The translations under genes were made by a program, and so were the position numbers. From the NCBI GenBank assembly GCA_002314835.1, contig DCHM01000024.1, positions 68,133-98,301 of the forward strand: a stretch of DNA of 30,169 bases, written 5' to 3'. The DNA comes from Clostridiales bacterium UBA1752 (GTDB taxonomy: Bacteria; Bacillota; Clostridia; Oscillospirales; CAG-382). This document shows, one piece after another, positions 6,036-14,162 of the stretch (its first letter is position 1; the number at the start of each line of letters is the position of its first letter). Under the pieces are notes generated by a model that was not told where the DNA came from, did not search any database, and saw only the letters and a list, made by a program, of their open reading frames with translations.

Positions 6036-7755
6036 TTGCTTCCCACGTCAAAGGCCCTACCACGCCGTCGGCGTTGAGGCCGTAAAAGGTCTGAAACTCT
6101 TTGACCGCGCCTAACGTTTCACTGCCGAAAACACCGTCCTCGTCCAGCCGCCTTATAGACGGTACGTTATTGCGTATCGCATTAAGCGCACGCTGAATAT
6201 ACAAGACGTTTTCTCCCGAGTTGCCCCGTCTGACGGGCGACCCGGGATATTTTTTTATCTTGTCGTCGCCGCCTTCGCCGCCCAAGGCGTAGTGAGTCTC
6301 TACTATCGCGTCCCACGTTTCCTTGGGGACGTTGCCCGTGACGGTGAGACCGTAATACGACTGAAACGCTTTGACTGCCGCGGCGGTGTTTTCATCAAAG
6401 ACGCCCGTGACCGTGGCGCGCGGAACGGCGTTTTCGCCCAGAGCGTCCGAAATGCCGCGCAGATAGTACTGCATCCTCAGCACCTCGCTGCCCTTGTCTC
6501 CGAGCTGGAGCGTGCGACCGCCAAAGCCGTCGCCCTGCTCTTTTTCGCCTTCGCTGCCGAGCTCGGCGAGCTTTTTGACCGCGTTGTAAACGTATAAAAG
6601 CCGATACCACGTTTTGCGGTCGGCCACGCCCGTTTCGGGCAGACCGAATATCCGCTGAAACGCGCTGACAGATAGCTCTGTGTCCTCGCCGTACTCTCCG
6701 TTTTGATAGCGGACAAACGGTATCGAGGGGAAGTTGATAGCCACGCGGTTTAAGCGGTACTGCAGCAGTGCGACGTTACTATTGTCGTCACCTTTTTTGA
6801 GCTCGCCCGTAAACGACGGCTCAGGCTGTGCGACGTTTGCGCTATTGATAACCACGTCGCGCCCGTAATAATAGCGTACTATCTCGATGGCGTCGTAGCC
6901 GCGCCGTGCGAGCGGCACGGTGCCCCACTGCGACAACCCGTCGCAAACCACCGTCGCTCCATCGCAATATTCGGCAAACAGAGGCTCGATACTGCCCTCG
7001 CGCGAGAGATACTGAGTAAAAAGCTCGTCTGTCAGCTCGGAGATATTATCAAACACCGACCTATCCGGCACGTAAGACTGGTCGTATGCGGTCGAGGACG
7101 TGATGTCGTACTCGTAGCCCTGGGAACGGTACCATTCGGTATAAATGCGGTTAAGCGCGAGCGAAACGATACATAATATATTTGCTTTGAGGCTTTCTGT
7201 CGGCCAGGTGGGATAGATTTCGCTCGAAGCGACGTTTTTGACGTAATAGATAAACGGCACAGTCACGTCCTCGGCTTCTCTGCCGGGCGCCCCGAGGTGG
7301 ACGGTGATAGTCTCGGGCACGGTGGGGCGAGGCTGCTTTAGCTCGCTGAATGCGCTGACCGCGCCTGTCGGTGCTTTTGCAGACGACTGCGAGGCATACA
7401 GCTTGTGTGGTGGCGTGATAATGACTTTTTCAAACTTACTGCCGTCGTATGGTATCATTTCGAGCCTTTGCAGGGTGCTTGTGTCTGCAAAAACCTGCTC
7501 GCCGACGATAGTCAGCGTGAGATACCCGTTTGCCACTATCTTTAGGTCCACCGAGCAGTAGGGCTTTTGCGACGACCGAGGCGTCTGAGAGGCTATTTTG
7601 TCGGGTGCTTCGATAGCAAAAACCGCCTTGCCTTGCGCGTCGGTAGTCTTGCCCTCGCTCGTGCCGCCGCAGGTGCGTATGACGACGACGCCTTGCATCG
7701 GCTTTTGCGTATCCGCTCCGATGAGGACTACGGTTAAGGTGCCTTTTTGAGCCAA
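6007..7755 (-). CDS. sleC: SleC-like spore cortex-lytic enzyme with three PG-binding domains
   Basis: A 582-residue relative of clostridial SleC, the pro-enzyme that degrades spore cortex peptidoglycan during germination. The N-terminal prepro region (GTLTVVLIGADTQKPMQGVV, with 'ANGYLTLTI') and the junction PTVPETITVHLGAP resemble SleC up to its activation site. Next comes the SpoIID/LytB-like domain: YVKNVASSEIYPTWPTESLK with the probable catalytic Glu179, LNRIYTEWYRSQGYEYDITS, TAYDQSY, and GLSQWGTVPLARRGYDAIEI followed by YYYG. The C-terminus carries three PG_binding_1 repeats (about 330-395, 420-490 and 515-580; e.g. GVFGSETLGAVKEFQTFYGL), whereas SleC as I know it has one. No signal peptide is seen, as in SleC. 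I chose TTG 7755 because AAAGGAG (7764-7770) is 8 bases before it; GTG 7773 overlaps that site. Confidence 0.86.
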   Translation of the reverse strand: MAQKGTLTVVLIGADTQKPMQGVVVIRTCGGTSEGKTTDAQGKAVFAIEAPDKIASQTPRSSQKPYCSVDLKIVANGYLTLTIVGEQVFADTSTLQRLEMIPYDGSKFEKVIITPPHKLYASQSSAKAPTGAVSAFSELKQPRPTVPETITVHLGAPGREAEDVTVPFIYYVKNVASSEIYPTWPTESLKANILCIVSLALNRIYTEWYRSQGYEYDITSSTAYDQSYVPDRSVFDNISELTDELFTQYLSREGSIEPLFAEYCDGATVVCDGLSQWGTVPLARRGYDAIEIVRYYYGRDVVINSANVAQPEPSFTGELKKGDDNSNVALLQYRLNRVAINFPSIPFVRYQNGEYGEDTELSVSAFQRIFGLPETGVADRKTWYRLLYVYNAVKKLAELGSEGEKEQGDGFGGRTLQLGDKGSEVLRMQYYLRGISDALGENAVPRATVTGVFDENTAAAVKAFQSYYGLTVTGNVPKETWDAIVETHYALGGEGGDDKIKKYPGSPVRRGNSGENVLYIQRALNAIRNNVPSIRRLDEDGVFGSETLGAVKEFQTFYGLNADGVVGPLTWEAINLEYQRSD

Positions 7756-7775
7756 AAAATCAACTCCTTTCACAA

Positions 7776-7803
7776 TAATATATGCAAAATCTCATTTAGA
7801 TGT
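7776..7803 (-). promoter_or_regulatory. Possible sporulation sigma (SigK/SigE-like) promoter of the sleC-like gene
   Basis: Reading the minus strand, CATATATTA (7784-7776) fits the SigK/SigE -10 pattern CATAnnnTA, and AC lies 17 bases upstream (7803-7802), as in SigK promoters. The pattern is short and AT-rich, and the predicted start would leave a very short leader before the AAAGGAG site, so this is tentative. Confidence 0.28.
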
Positions 7804-7831
7804 TGCTTTTTGAGTGAAAGTTTGATAAAAT
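7803..7831 (+). promoter_or_regulatory. Possible sigma-A promoter of the glpA-like operon
   Basis: TTGCTT (7803-7808), a 17-base spacer and TAAAAT (7826-7831) precede the operon start by about 38 bases. The -35 box matches 4 of 6 positions and the -10 box 5 of 6. No better candidate is seen in the divergent gap 7756-7868. Confidence 0.45.
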
Positions 7832-7868
7832 AATTATTTGTAAAAAATACGATACAGAGGTGCACAAA

Positions 7869-9305
7869 ATGTATGATGTAGCTATAATAGGCGCGGGCAT
7901 CAGCGGCGCCGCCATAGCTTATTATCTCTCAAAATACGAGCTTGACGTTTGCGTCATAGACAAGGAGCCCGACGTTTCGATGGGCACTACTAAGGCAAAC
8001 AGCGCCATTATTCACGCAGGCTACGACCCCGAGGAGGGCACGCTGCTCGCGCGTCTTAACGTAGAGGGCAACCGTCTCTGCGGCGAGCTTGCAGATGAGC
8101 TTGGCTTCCCGTTTATTAGGGTTGGCTCTTACGTTCTCGCTTTTAGCGAAAAAGAGGACGCAACGGTCAAAAAGCTCTACAACCGTGGCGTTGCCAACGG
8201 CGTCCCGGGGCTTGAAATACACACCAAAGAGCAAATCTTAGCCCGTGAACCCAACGTCTCCGACAAGGTAACGTCGGGACTTTACGCGCCCACCGCAGGC
8301 ATCGTTTCGCCGTGGTCTTACTGCCTCTCTCTGTGCGAAAACGCCGCCGTCAACGGCATCGATTTTATACTCGGTGCGCCGGTTTTGGCTATCAAGCAGA
8401 CTAAGGACGGCTTTGTAATCAAAGCAGGCGACAGAGACGTAGAGGCTCGCTATATCATCAACTGCGCAGGTATATACGCCGCCGAAATATGCGGCATGCT
8501 CGGCAAGAGAGAGTTTGAGATACACCCGTCAAAGGGTCAGTATTTCCTGCTCGACAAGAGCCAGGGCAATCTGATGAAGGAAGTTATGTTCCAGTGCCCG
8601 TCCGAGCTCGGCAAGGGCGTGCTCGTTTCGCCCACCGCAGGCGGCAATCTGATAGTAGGTCCAAACGCCGAGATAAACAGCGAGTTCGGCGACCTTTCGA
8701 CCGATAACGCAGGTCTCGACTACGTCGCCGCCGCCGCCGCAAAGACGACCGACAAGATAAACTACCGCGACAACGTGCGTTGCTTTGCAGGTCTGAGAGC
8801 AAACTCCGACCGCAGTGACTTTATCATCGAGCCCTCGGCGCAGAACGCAAGGTTTATCAACGTAGCAGGCATCAAGTCGCCCGGACTTTCCGCCGCTCCC
8901 GCTACCGCGCTTTACGTCATAGACATACTCAAAGAGCAGGGCCTCGAGCTTACCGATAAAAAAGCAATAAAAAAGGTTCCGCGCCGAGTTTCCTTCGCCA
9001 GAGCGACAAAGCAGGAGCGCATAGAGCTGATAAAGCAGGACGCGAGATACGGCAACATCATTTGCCGTTGCAACACCATCACCGAGGCAGAGGTCGTCGC
9101 GGCGTGCCATTCGCCTATCCCTCCCGTTTCAATCGACGGCATCAAGCGCCGCGCAGGCACGGGCATGGGCAGGTGCCAGGGCGGATTTTGTTCGCCGAGA
9201 GTTCACGAAATCATCAGCCGTGAGCTCGGCATCCCTTACGAGGATATAATACAGGAAAGAAAAGGCTCGTACATCGTGTGCGGCAAGATGGGAGGCAACG
9301 TATGA
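7869..9305 (+). CDS. GlpA-like FAD-dependent dehydrogenase with C-terminal [2Fe-2S] (BFD) domain
   Basis: A 478-residue flavoprotein of the DAO family. The N-terminal dinucleotide fold is MYDVAIIGAGISGAAIAYYL (G8-x-G10-x-x-G13) with a later acidic residue in VIDKE; TKANSAIIHAGYD is the substrate-domain block seen in anaerobic glycerol-3-phosphate dehydrogenase (GlpA) and L-2-hydroxyglutarate oxidase relatives. The C-terminus is a BFD-type [2Fe-2S] domain with Cys399, Cys401, Cys436 and Cys441 (CRCNTITEAEVV ... GMGRCQGGFC). The downstream NAD/FAD oxidoreductase and DUF1667 protein make a three-subunit glycerol-3-phosphate dehydrogenase-like complex likely, but the substrate is inferred from context. 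ATG 7869 has GAGGTG 7 bases upstream. No glycerol kinase or glycerol facilitator gene is next to it. Confidence 0.88.
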   Translation: MYDVAIIGAGISGAAIAYYLSKYELDVCVIDKEPDVSMGTTKANSAIIHAGYDPEEGTLLARLNVEGNRLCGELADELGFPFIRVGSYVLAFSEKEDATVKKLYNRGVANGVPGLEIHTKEQILAREPNVSDKVTSGLYAPTAGIVSPWSYCLSLCENAAVNGIDFILGAPVLAIKQTKDGFVIKAGDRDVEARYIINCAGIYAAEICGMLGKREFEIHPSKGQYFLLDKSQGNLMKEVMFQCPSELGKGVLVSPTAGGNLIVGPNAEINSEFGDLSTDNAGLDYVAAAAAKTTDKINYRDNVRCFAGLRANSDRSDFIIEPSAQNARFINVAGIKSPGLSAAPATALYVIDILKEQGLELTDKKAIKKVPRRVSFARATKQERIELIKQDARYGNIICRCNTITEAEVVAACHSPIPPVSIDGIKRRAGTGMGRCQGGFCSPRVHEIISRELGIPYEDIIQERKGSYIVCGKMGGNV

Positions 9306-10570
9306 CAAACTGCGGACTGGCTATCATTGGCGGCGGCCCTGCAGGTCTCGCCGCCGCTATCTCGGCATACGACGCCGGACTGCGCGACATAGTGATATTT
9401 GAGCGCGACAAAGAGCTCGGCGGCATCCTCGAGCAGTGCATCCACAACGGTTTTGGGCTCACCACCTTCGGCGAGGAGCTTACGGGCCCCGAATATGCCG
9501 AAAGATACATCAATCAATTAGCAGGCAAGGACATCAAGGTGCTCACGGGCAGTATGGTTATCGGTCTGACTGCCGACAAGGTTATCACCGCCGTCAGCAA
9601 GCAGGACGGCTATATGGAGTACAAGGCCGAGGCGGTCATACTTGCTATGGGTTGCCGCGAAAGAGGCAGAGGTCCCATCAAGCTCATAGGCGACAGAGGC
9701 AGCGGCGTATTTACCGCCGGATGTGCTCAGAGATATATGAATATGGAGGGCTATATGGTCGGCCGCCGCGTCGTCATACTCGGCAGCGGCGACATCGGTC
9801 TGATAATGGCTCGCCGTATGACGCTTTCGGGCGCCAAGGTGCTGGCAGTTGCCGAAATTATGCCCCATTCTTCGGGACTTTCGCGCAATATCGCGCAGTG
9901 CCTCAACGACTTTGACATCCCTCTGTATCTCAGCCATACAATCACCGACATCAAGGGCGACGGACGCATAGAGAGCGTCACCATTTCCGCCGTTGACGAA
10001 AGGATGAAGCCGATAGCAGGCACCGAAAAGACTTATGAATGTGACACACTGTTGCTTTCGGTCGGCTTGGTACCCGAGAACGAATTGTCACGCGGTGCAG
10101 GCGTGCCGCTCGACCCGAGGACAAACGGAGCGATAGTTTACGAGGATATGCAGACCGAGTTTGACGGCATTTTTGCCTGCGGCAACGTACTGCACGTTCA
10201 CGACCTCGTTGACTTTGTTTCGGCAGAGAGCGCGAGAGCCGGCGCAAACGCGGCAAAGTATATTTTGGGCGGTTGTCCTGCCAAGGAGCGCGCGACTGCC
10301 ATAGCTATCAAAAACGGCGACGGCGTTTCTTACACCGTGCCGCAAAAGTTCTGCAAGCAAAATATAGATAAAAACCTCACCGTCTTTTTTAGAGTTCGCC
10401 GCAAGTATGCAAGTGCGATTATCGAGGTTGTTTCGGGCGAAACAAAGATTGCGTCGTTTAAGCGCAAGTTCTTAGCTCCCGGCGAAATGCAAAACGTAGT
10501 ATTGCCGTCGGCACTGCTCGCAAAGGCGGAAGGCACGCTCACCGTCAGCGTAACGGAGGTAACGGAATGA
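9302..10570 (+). CDS. NAD(P)/FAD-dependent oxidoreductase, partner of GlpA-like protein
   Basis: A 422-residue pyridine-nucleotide-disulfide-oxidoreductase-fold flavoprotein. It has an N-terminal FAD fold (LAIIGGGPAGLAAAISAYDA, residues 6-25), a central NAD fold (VVILGSGDIGLIMARRM), an ATG-like strand CDTLLLSVGLVPENEL, and a C-terminal FAD block FDGIFACGNVLHVHDLVDFV. There is no C-x-x-C redox pair typical of thioredoxin reductase; GGILEQCIHNGFG occupies that area. In clostridial clusters this protein type follows the GlpA-like protein and probably passes electrons between its [2Fe-2S] centre and NAD(H); this is inference from gene order. The ATG at 9302 overlaps the previous stop by 4 bases and has GGAGG at 9291-9295. 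The last 80 residues form an extra beta-rich domain. Confidence 0.88.
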   Translation: MTNCGLAIIGGGPAGLAAAISAYDAGLRDIVIFERDKELGGILEQCIHNGFGLTTFGEELTGPEYAERYINQLAGKDIKVLTGSMVIGLTADKVITAVSKQDGYMEYKAEAVILAMGCRERGRGPIKLIGDRGSGVFTAGCAQRYMNMEGYMVGRRVVILGSGDIGLIMARRMTLSGAKVLAVAEIMPHSSGLSRNIAQCLNDFDIPLYLSHTITDIKGDGRIESVTISAVDERMKPIAGTEKTYECDTLLLSVGLVPENELSRGAGVPLDPRTNGAIVYEDMQTEFDGIFACGNVLHVHDLVDFVSAESARAGANAAKYILGGCPAKERATAIAIKNGDGVSYTVPQKFCKQNIDKNLTVFFRVRRKYASAIIEVVSGETKIASFKRKFLAPGEMQNVVLPSALLAKAEGTLTVSVTEVTE

Positions 10571-10908
10571 AACAAATGGTTTGTATAGGCTGCCCGAGGG
10601 GCTGCCATCTCGAGGTTGACGAGGCCACGCTCGAGGTCAAGGGCAACTTTTGTCCCACGGGTGCGACCTACGGCAAAAACGAGCTAACCAACCCGATGCG
10701 TACCGTCACCGGCACGGTATCTATCGTCGGCGGAGTACACAACCGCCTCGCTGTCCGCACCGATAAGCAGGTGCCAAAGTCAAAGATGTTTGACGTAGTA
10801 AACGAAATGAATAAGTACGTCGCACATTCCCCCGTCAAAATGGGCGAGGTCCTCATAGCAGGCGTCGCCGGCACCGACGCTAACGTCGTCGCATCAAGAG
10901 ATATGTAA
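10567..10908 (+). CDS. DUF1667 cysteine-rich protein
   Basis: A 113-residue DUF1667 protein. Its N-terminus carries four spaced cysteines, MVCIGCPRGCHLEV (Cys6, Cys9, Cys13) and GNFCPTGATYG (Cys29), a pattern able to hold an iron-sulfur cluster or zinc. The rest, MRTVTGTVSIVGG through VRTDKQVPKSKMFDVVNEM, is the conserved DUF1667 body. These proteins regularly close operons of a GlpA-like dehydrogenase and an NAD/FAD oxidoreductase and are thought to be an electron-transfer subunit; a direct role is not established. The start overlaps the previous gene in ATGA, and a hairpin begins directly behind the stop. Confidence 0.9.
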   Translation: MKQMVCIGCPRGCHLEVDEATLEVKGNFCPTGATYGKNELTNPMRTVTGTVSIVGGVHNRLAVRTDKQVPKSKMFDVVNEMNKYVAHSPVKMGEVLIAGVAGTDANVVASRDM

Positions 10909-10939
10909 TGAAACAAATCTCCATTGGGGTTTTATTTCA
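10909..10939 (+). terminator. Hairpin directly behind the DUF1667 stop
   Basis: TGAAA (10909-10913) pairs with TTTCA (10935-10939), and inner AAA-CTCC pairs with GGGG-TTT around an ATT loop, giving a long imperfect stem. It lacks a clean T tail, so it may be an RNA-end stabiliser or weak terminator ahead of the stronger hairpin at 10991. Confidence 0.45.
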
Positions 10940-10985
10940 ATTCACGTTGCGATAGCGACGATTCATCCATTCTCTCATAACAGAC

Positions 10986-11035
10986 AAAAAACCGACTGAT
11001 AAGGAGTTCGTCCTCCTGCTCAGCCGGTATTTTTT
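10986..11035. terminator. Bidirectional intrinsic terminator behind the glpA-like operon
   Basis: ACCG (10991-10994) pairs with CGGT (11025-11028), CTGA (10996-10999) with TCAG (11020-11023), and AGGA (11002-11005) with TCCT (11011-11014) around a TTCG-containing loop. The + strand tail is TATTTTTT; the A6 run at 10985-10990 supplies a T tail on the other strand. Confidence 0.8.
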
Positions 11036-11225
11036 GTGCCAAAACCTGAATAAAATCAATGATTATCCTCAAATAGGGAGACGGTTATCCTTTTTGTGGG
11101 AGTATCGAATATCCGATATGAGGATAACAGAGTTCCCAAATCAGGAACCTAAATATATAGAATAAAAATTAGAAATACTGATTAGTTAGATCAATCTATC
11201 TATCCCTCAGGAAAGAAAGAATGAC
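11036..11225. other. Gene-free AT-rich stretch with small inverted repeats
   Basis: Part of the 412-base gap 10909-11320. No credible reading frame is present. TTATCCTC (11063-11070) and GTTATCC (11085-11091) can each pair with the same GAGGATAAC (11120-11128), so two mutually exclusive stems are possible. TATCG/CGATA (11103-11118) and GTTCC/GGAAC (11132-11148) form smaller hairpins. No promoter of good quality was seen, so an RNA product is unproven. Confidence 0.35.
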
Positions 11226-11268
11226 AAAAAACGGTTAAACCGCAATAAAAAAGCCCCGAGACGGGGCT
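11226..11268 (-). terminator. Tandem intrinsic terminators behind the capA-like gene
   Basis: On the minus strand, AGCCCCG/CGGGGCT (11252-11258 with 11262-11268, loop of 3) is followed by T6 (11252-11247). A second small stem CGGT/ACCG (11232-11242) follows with another T6 (11231-11226). They lie 53 bases after the capA-like stop codon. Confidence 0.87.
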
Positions 11269-11320
11269 AAGGGGTTACGAATACGAAACGTGGATTGTAA
11301 TAAATCCAAGGGGATATATT

Positions 11321-12709
11321 TCATCCTCTGTATTTTTCTTCCAAAAACTCAGAGGCGATATATTTTTGCACGGTTTGATAGAGGCACTGTATGCTCCATT
11401 TGCCGCCGACGAGCTTATAGTCGGTCTTCATATTGTTGATTTCGTGGGCGTCGCAAAGCTCCTGCGTAAAGTCGCACAGTTCGTAAACGCAGTAGTCGCG
11501 CTGGCCGGAGTCAGAGCTATTGAGCTTGCCGCCCGGCTCGGTATAAAACGTGACGACGGGCGTAAAAATGACGTTTTGGAGACTGCATTTACCGGTAATG
11601 GCGTCCTTGACTATATCGAGCGAAACGTAGCCGCCGAGCAGGTTGGTGTCGTCCTGCATGCCCGAGACGAAATTGCCGAGCGAATAAATCATGAGCGTGC
11701 GGCTGCCGTCCTTGCCCTCTTTCCAGCACATTTCCTGTATGCAGTGAGGGTGCATACCGAGCACGATGTCAACTCCGAGCTCGACGAACAAATCGCCGTA
11801 CTTATTTTGCTGGCTGTCGATTTTGTAGCTGTTTTCGTTGCCCCAGTGAGCCGAAACGAGCACGATGTCAGCCTGCTGTTTTGCGAGAGCGACCTGCTTG
11901 CGGATGAGGGCTTCGTCAAAGAGCGGGATGTAGGTCGTATATTTTGAAGCGTCAACCTTGTGTCCGTTGCAGCTGTAGGTGTAGGCGAGCAGTGCAATCT
12001 TGATGCCGTTTTTTTCGACGACAGTGATGTTTTCGGTCGCCGCCGTGTCCTCGTAATAGCCTATTACGGTCTTGCCGCGCGAGGTGAAAAAGTCGTTGCA
12101 GCTCTTGAGACCTGCGGCGTTTTGACAGTCGAGCATGTGGTTGTGCGCCACGTTGATGATGTCGATGCCCATTTCGCAGATGTATTCGCCGTACTGCTCG
12201 GGCGAATTAAACGACGGGTAGCTCGAAATGCCGTAGCTATCGCCGCAAACCAAGGTTTCGAGGTTGATATACGACAGGTCTGCGGACTTAAAGGTGTCGT
12301 AAAAGTTTTTGTAAATCTCGCTGAAATCGTAGTCCTGCTCCGCGAGCGGCTTATAGACCGAGGCGACGCCTTTTTTGCGCGCGGCGACGTCTATCGCGTC
12401 GTAATAAACCGATGCGTGTATAATGCTGTCGGGGATGCCGACAAAGTGGACTACCTTATCCTGCGGCTCGTCCGAAGCCTCCGAAACGGGGTCGTCCGAG
12501 ATAGTAGGGGTAGAAGGTGTGTCGGGCATAGAGGTGTCGCTATCGTCTTTTGATGAATCGACAGATACGACCTCGGAGTTATCCGAGGTCGCAGTGCTAT
12601 TATTGGTATCGGTGGGTACGTTGCCATTCATCACGAGACAAAACACGAGCGCCGCTATGACCGCGAGCGTAAACACGATGGTCAATAGGGTAGATGTTTT
12701 GTTTTTCAT
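11321..12709 (-). CDS. CapA-family (PGA_cap) membrane-anchored metallophosphatase-like protein
   Basis: A 462-residue protein with an N-terminal membrane anchor (LLTIVFTLAVIAALVFCLVM, about residues 8-27), a Ser/Thr/Asp-rich linker to about residue 85, and an extracellular CapA-type domain. CapA proteins belong to the calcineurin-like superfamily and act in poly-gamma-glutamate capsule export or anchoring, though most clostridial members are uncharacterised. Visible blocks are YINLETLV, IINVAHNHMLD (usual A-N-N-H), LVSAHWGNE, LGMHPHCIQE (usual G-H-H-P-H) and MIYSLGNFV. The first-strand D/G-D motif region reads VHFVGIPDSI, weaker than normal. It starts 9 bases behind the DHHW gene and has no strong ribosome binding site, suggesting coupled translation. 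No capBC genes are nearby. Confidence 0.85.
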   Translation of the reverse strand: MKNKTSTLLTIVFTLAVIAALVFCLVMNGNVPTDTNNSTATSDNSEVVSVDSSKDDSDTSMPDTPSTPTISDDPVSEASDEPQDKVVHFVGIPDSIIHASVYYDAIDVAARKKGVASVYKPLAEQDYDFSEIYKNFYDTFKSADLSYINLETLVCGDSYGISSYPSFNSPEQYGEYICEMGIDIINVAHNHMLDCQNAAGLKSCNDFFTSRGKTVIGYYEDTAATENITVVEKNGIKIALLAYTYSCNGHKVDASKYTTYIPLFDEALIRKQVALAKQQADIVLVSAHWGNENSYKIDSQQNKYGDLFVELGVDIVLGMHPHCIQEMCWKEGKDGSRTLMIYSLGNFVSGMQDDTNLLGGYVSLDIVKDAITGKCSLQNVIFTPVVTFYTEPGGKLNSSDSGQRDYCVYELCDFTQELCDAHEINNMKTDYKLVGGKWSIQCLYQTVQKYIASEFLEEKYRG

Positions 12710-12718
12710 GATATTGAT

Positions 12719-14122
12719 TTATCCGAGGATGTCCTCGATGTTGGATTCGCTTGCTATAACGATAACGTAGTCAACGATGTTTTTGCCTTCTCTGTTGTGA
12801 CGGCCTGCGTCGGTGAGGTTGATGGTGTAGTCACCCGAAAGACCGAACATAGAGTTTTGCAGTCTTTCTGCGAGGAAGGGCAGTACGTTGGCGGAATATT
12901 CGTCGCGGTAAACGAGCGCAGTAGGCAGCTCGGTGTCACCGGTGCGGAAATACAGTCTTGCGAGCGAGGTGCCTGCAGCCTTTGAGGTGTCTATGCTGTA
13001 ATCTGAGCCGGAGGTATAAACCTTGACAGAGCTGAGCAGAGTGGTCTCAAAGCCCTTGCTCTCGCCGTCGCCGATGTCGAGCGAATAGGTGGGAGTGAGG
13101 GTGGGAACGTCCTCGCTGACAACGCTCTTGTTGATGCCGAGGAAGGAAACGAGGTCGCCGCCGCAAACGGTCTTGGTGCCGATGGTGTAATCGGTGAGAG
13201 GATGTGCGGCTGCGGCAGGATACTGCTCTGCAAATACGTCACAGATAGCCTTTGTTACGAGATATGCGCCGTACTCGGTGAGATGGCTGTCGGAGGTGCG
13301 GTAGATGGGATATTCGCCGTCCTTGGCTGCCATAAAGGTGTCGTACATATCTATAACGAGTGCGTTGGTCTGACCGATTGCTTCGCTTATCTGCTCGTAT
13401 CTCGTCTGGTGAGTAGTGCGAACTATAGAGTCGTCGAGGTATTCATCATAAATAGAAGTGGAGTCGGGAATCAGCACGTAGATGAGGTCAAAGGCTTCGC
13501 CGTTTGCTCTGTTGGAGCAGGCGGTAACCTTGCCGTTGACAAAGGTCTTAAACTCACGGAGCTGTGTCTGAGTGAGCAGGTTGGCGCCGATATAGTCGTC
13601 AACCATCTTGTCAAAGTAAAGGTGTGACTCTTTGCCGACCGTGACGCTCATGCCGTCAACTCTCGATTCTGCTACTGCAGAGTAAGAAGCGACTGCGGAC
13701 AGAGGCAGAGATTCCTCTTTGCCCTCGACCTTGGCGGTAATCTCGAGCAGTACGGTGGAAGTGCCGCTGATCTCGATGGTGGTTATATAATAACCGTTGG
13801 TGCTTACTACGGAAACAGTCTCTTTGCCGCCCTTGACGCTGACTACGGCGCCGTCTTCGCAGTTGCCTGCGATAACTACGGTGCTGGGTGCGGTGTTGAC
13901 TATGTTGTCAACGGTAGGCTTTTGGGTATAGCCTTCGGGGGTGGGCTCTTCGCTCGATTCGTCTGCGACGCTCTCTACGTCTGATGCGTTGAGGTCGGGG
14001 ATTGATTCGAGGAAGCCACTGCCGCTACTGCCCATGTCGCAGGATGCGAGCACAAAGGTGCACACTGTGAGCAGTGCAAGCATGACGGCAGTTAAGAGTC
14101 TGCCTTTGGTGGAGAATTTCAT
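12719..14122 (-). CDS. SGNH/DHHW (AlgX/AlgJ-like) surface lipoprotein
   Basis: A 467-residue predicted lipoprotein: signal KFSTKGRLLTAVMLALL with lipobox LASC (Cys28), then a Ser/Glu-rich linker and a beta-rich domain (about 75-150). The C-terminal part is an SGNH-hydrolase-like domain of the DHHW/AlgX type; YRTSDSHLTEYGAYLV takes the place of the classical T-D-H-H-W-x-x-x-G-A-Y and keeps the Asp-x-His pair. FDLIYVLIPDSTSIYDEYL is the preceding core strand. Such proteins work with MBOAT acyltransferases in O-acetylating extracellular polysaccharides; no MBOAT gene adjoins this copy. ATG 14122 follows GAGG (14131-14134) by 8 bases; the longer in-frame reading to 14200 runs into the EF-G-like gene and was rejected. 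Confidence 0.8.
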   Translation of the reverse strand: MKFSTKGRLLTAVMLALLTVCTFVLASCDMGSSGSGFLESIPDLNASDVESVADESSEEPTPEGYTQKPTVDNIVNTAPSTVVIAGNCEDGAVVSVKGGKETVSVVSTNGYYITTIEISGTSTVLLEITAKVEGKEESLPLSAVASYSAVAESRVDGMSVTVGKESHLYFDKMVDDYIGANLLTQTQLREFKTFVNGKVTACSNRANGEAFDLIYVLIPDSTSIYDEYLDDSIVRTTHQTRYEQISEAIGQTNALVIDMYDTFMAAKDGEYPIYRTSDSHLTEYGAYLVTKAICDVFAEQYPAAAAHPLTDYTIGTKTVCGGDLVSFLGINKSVVSEDVPTLTPTYSLDIGDGESKGFETTLLSSVKVYTSGSDYSIDTSKAAGTSLARLYFRTGDTELPTALVYRDEYSANVLPFLAERLQNSMFGLSGDYTINLTDAGRHNREGKNIVDYVIVIASESNIEDILG

Positions 14123-14162
14123 TGATGATACCTCGCTTTTGTAGATGGGATATAAAAGAGGA

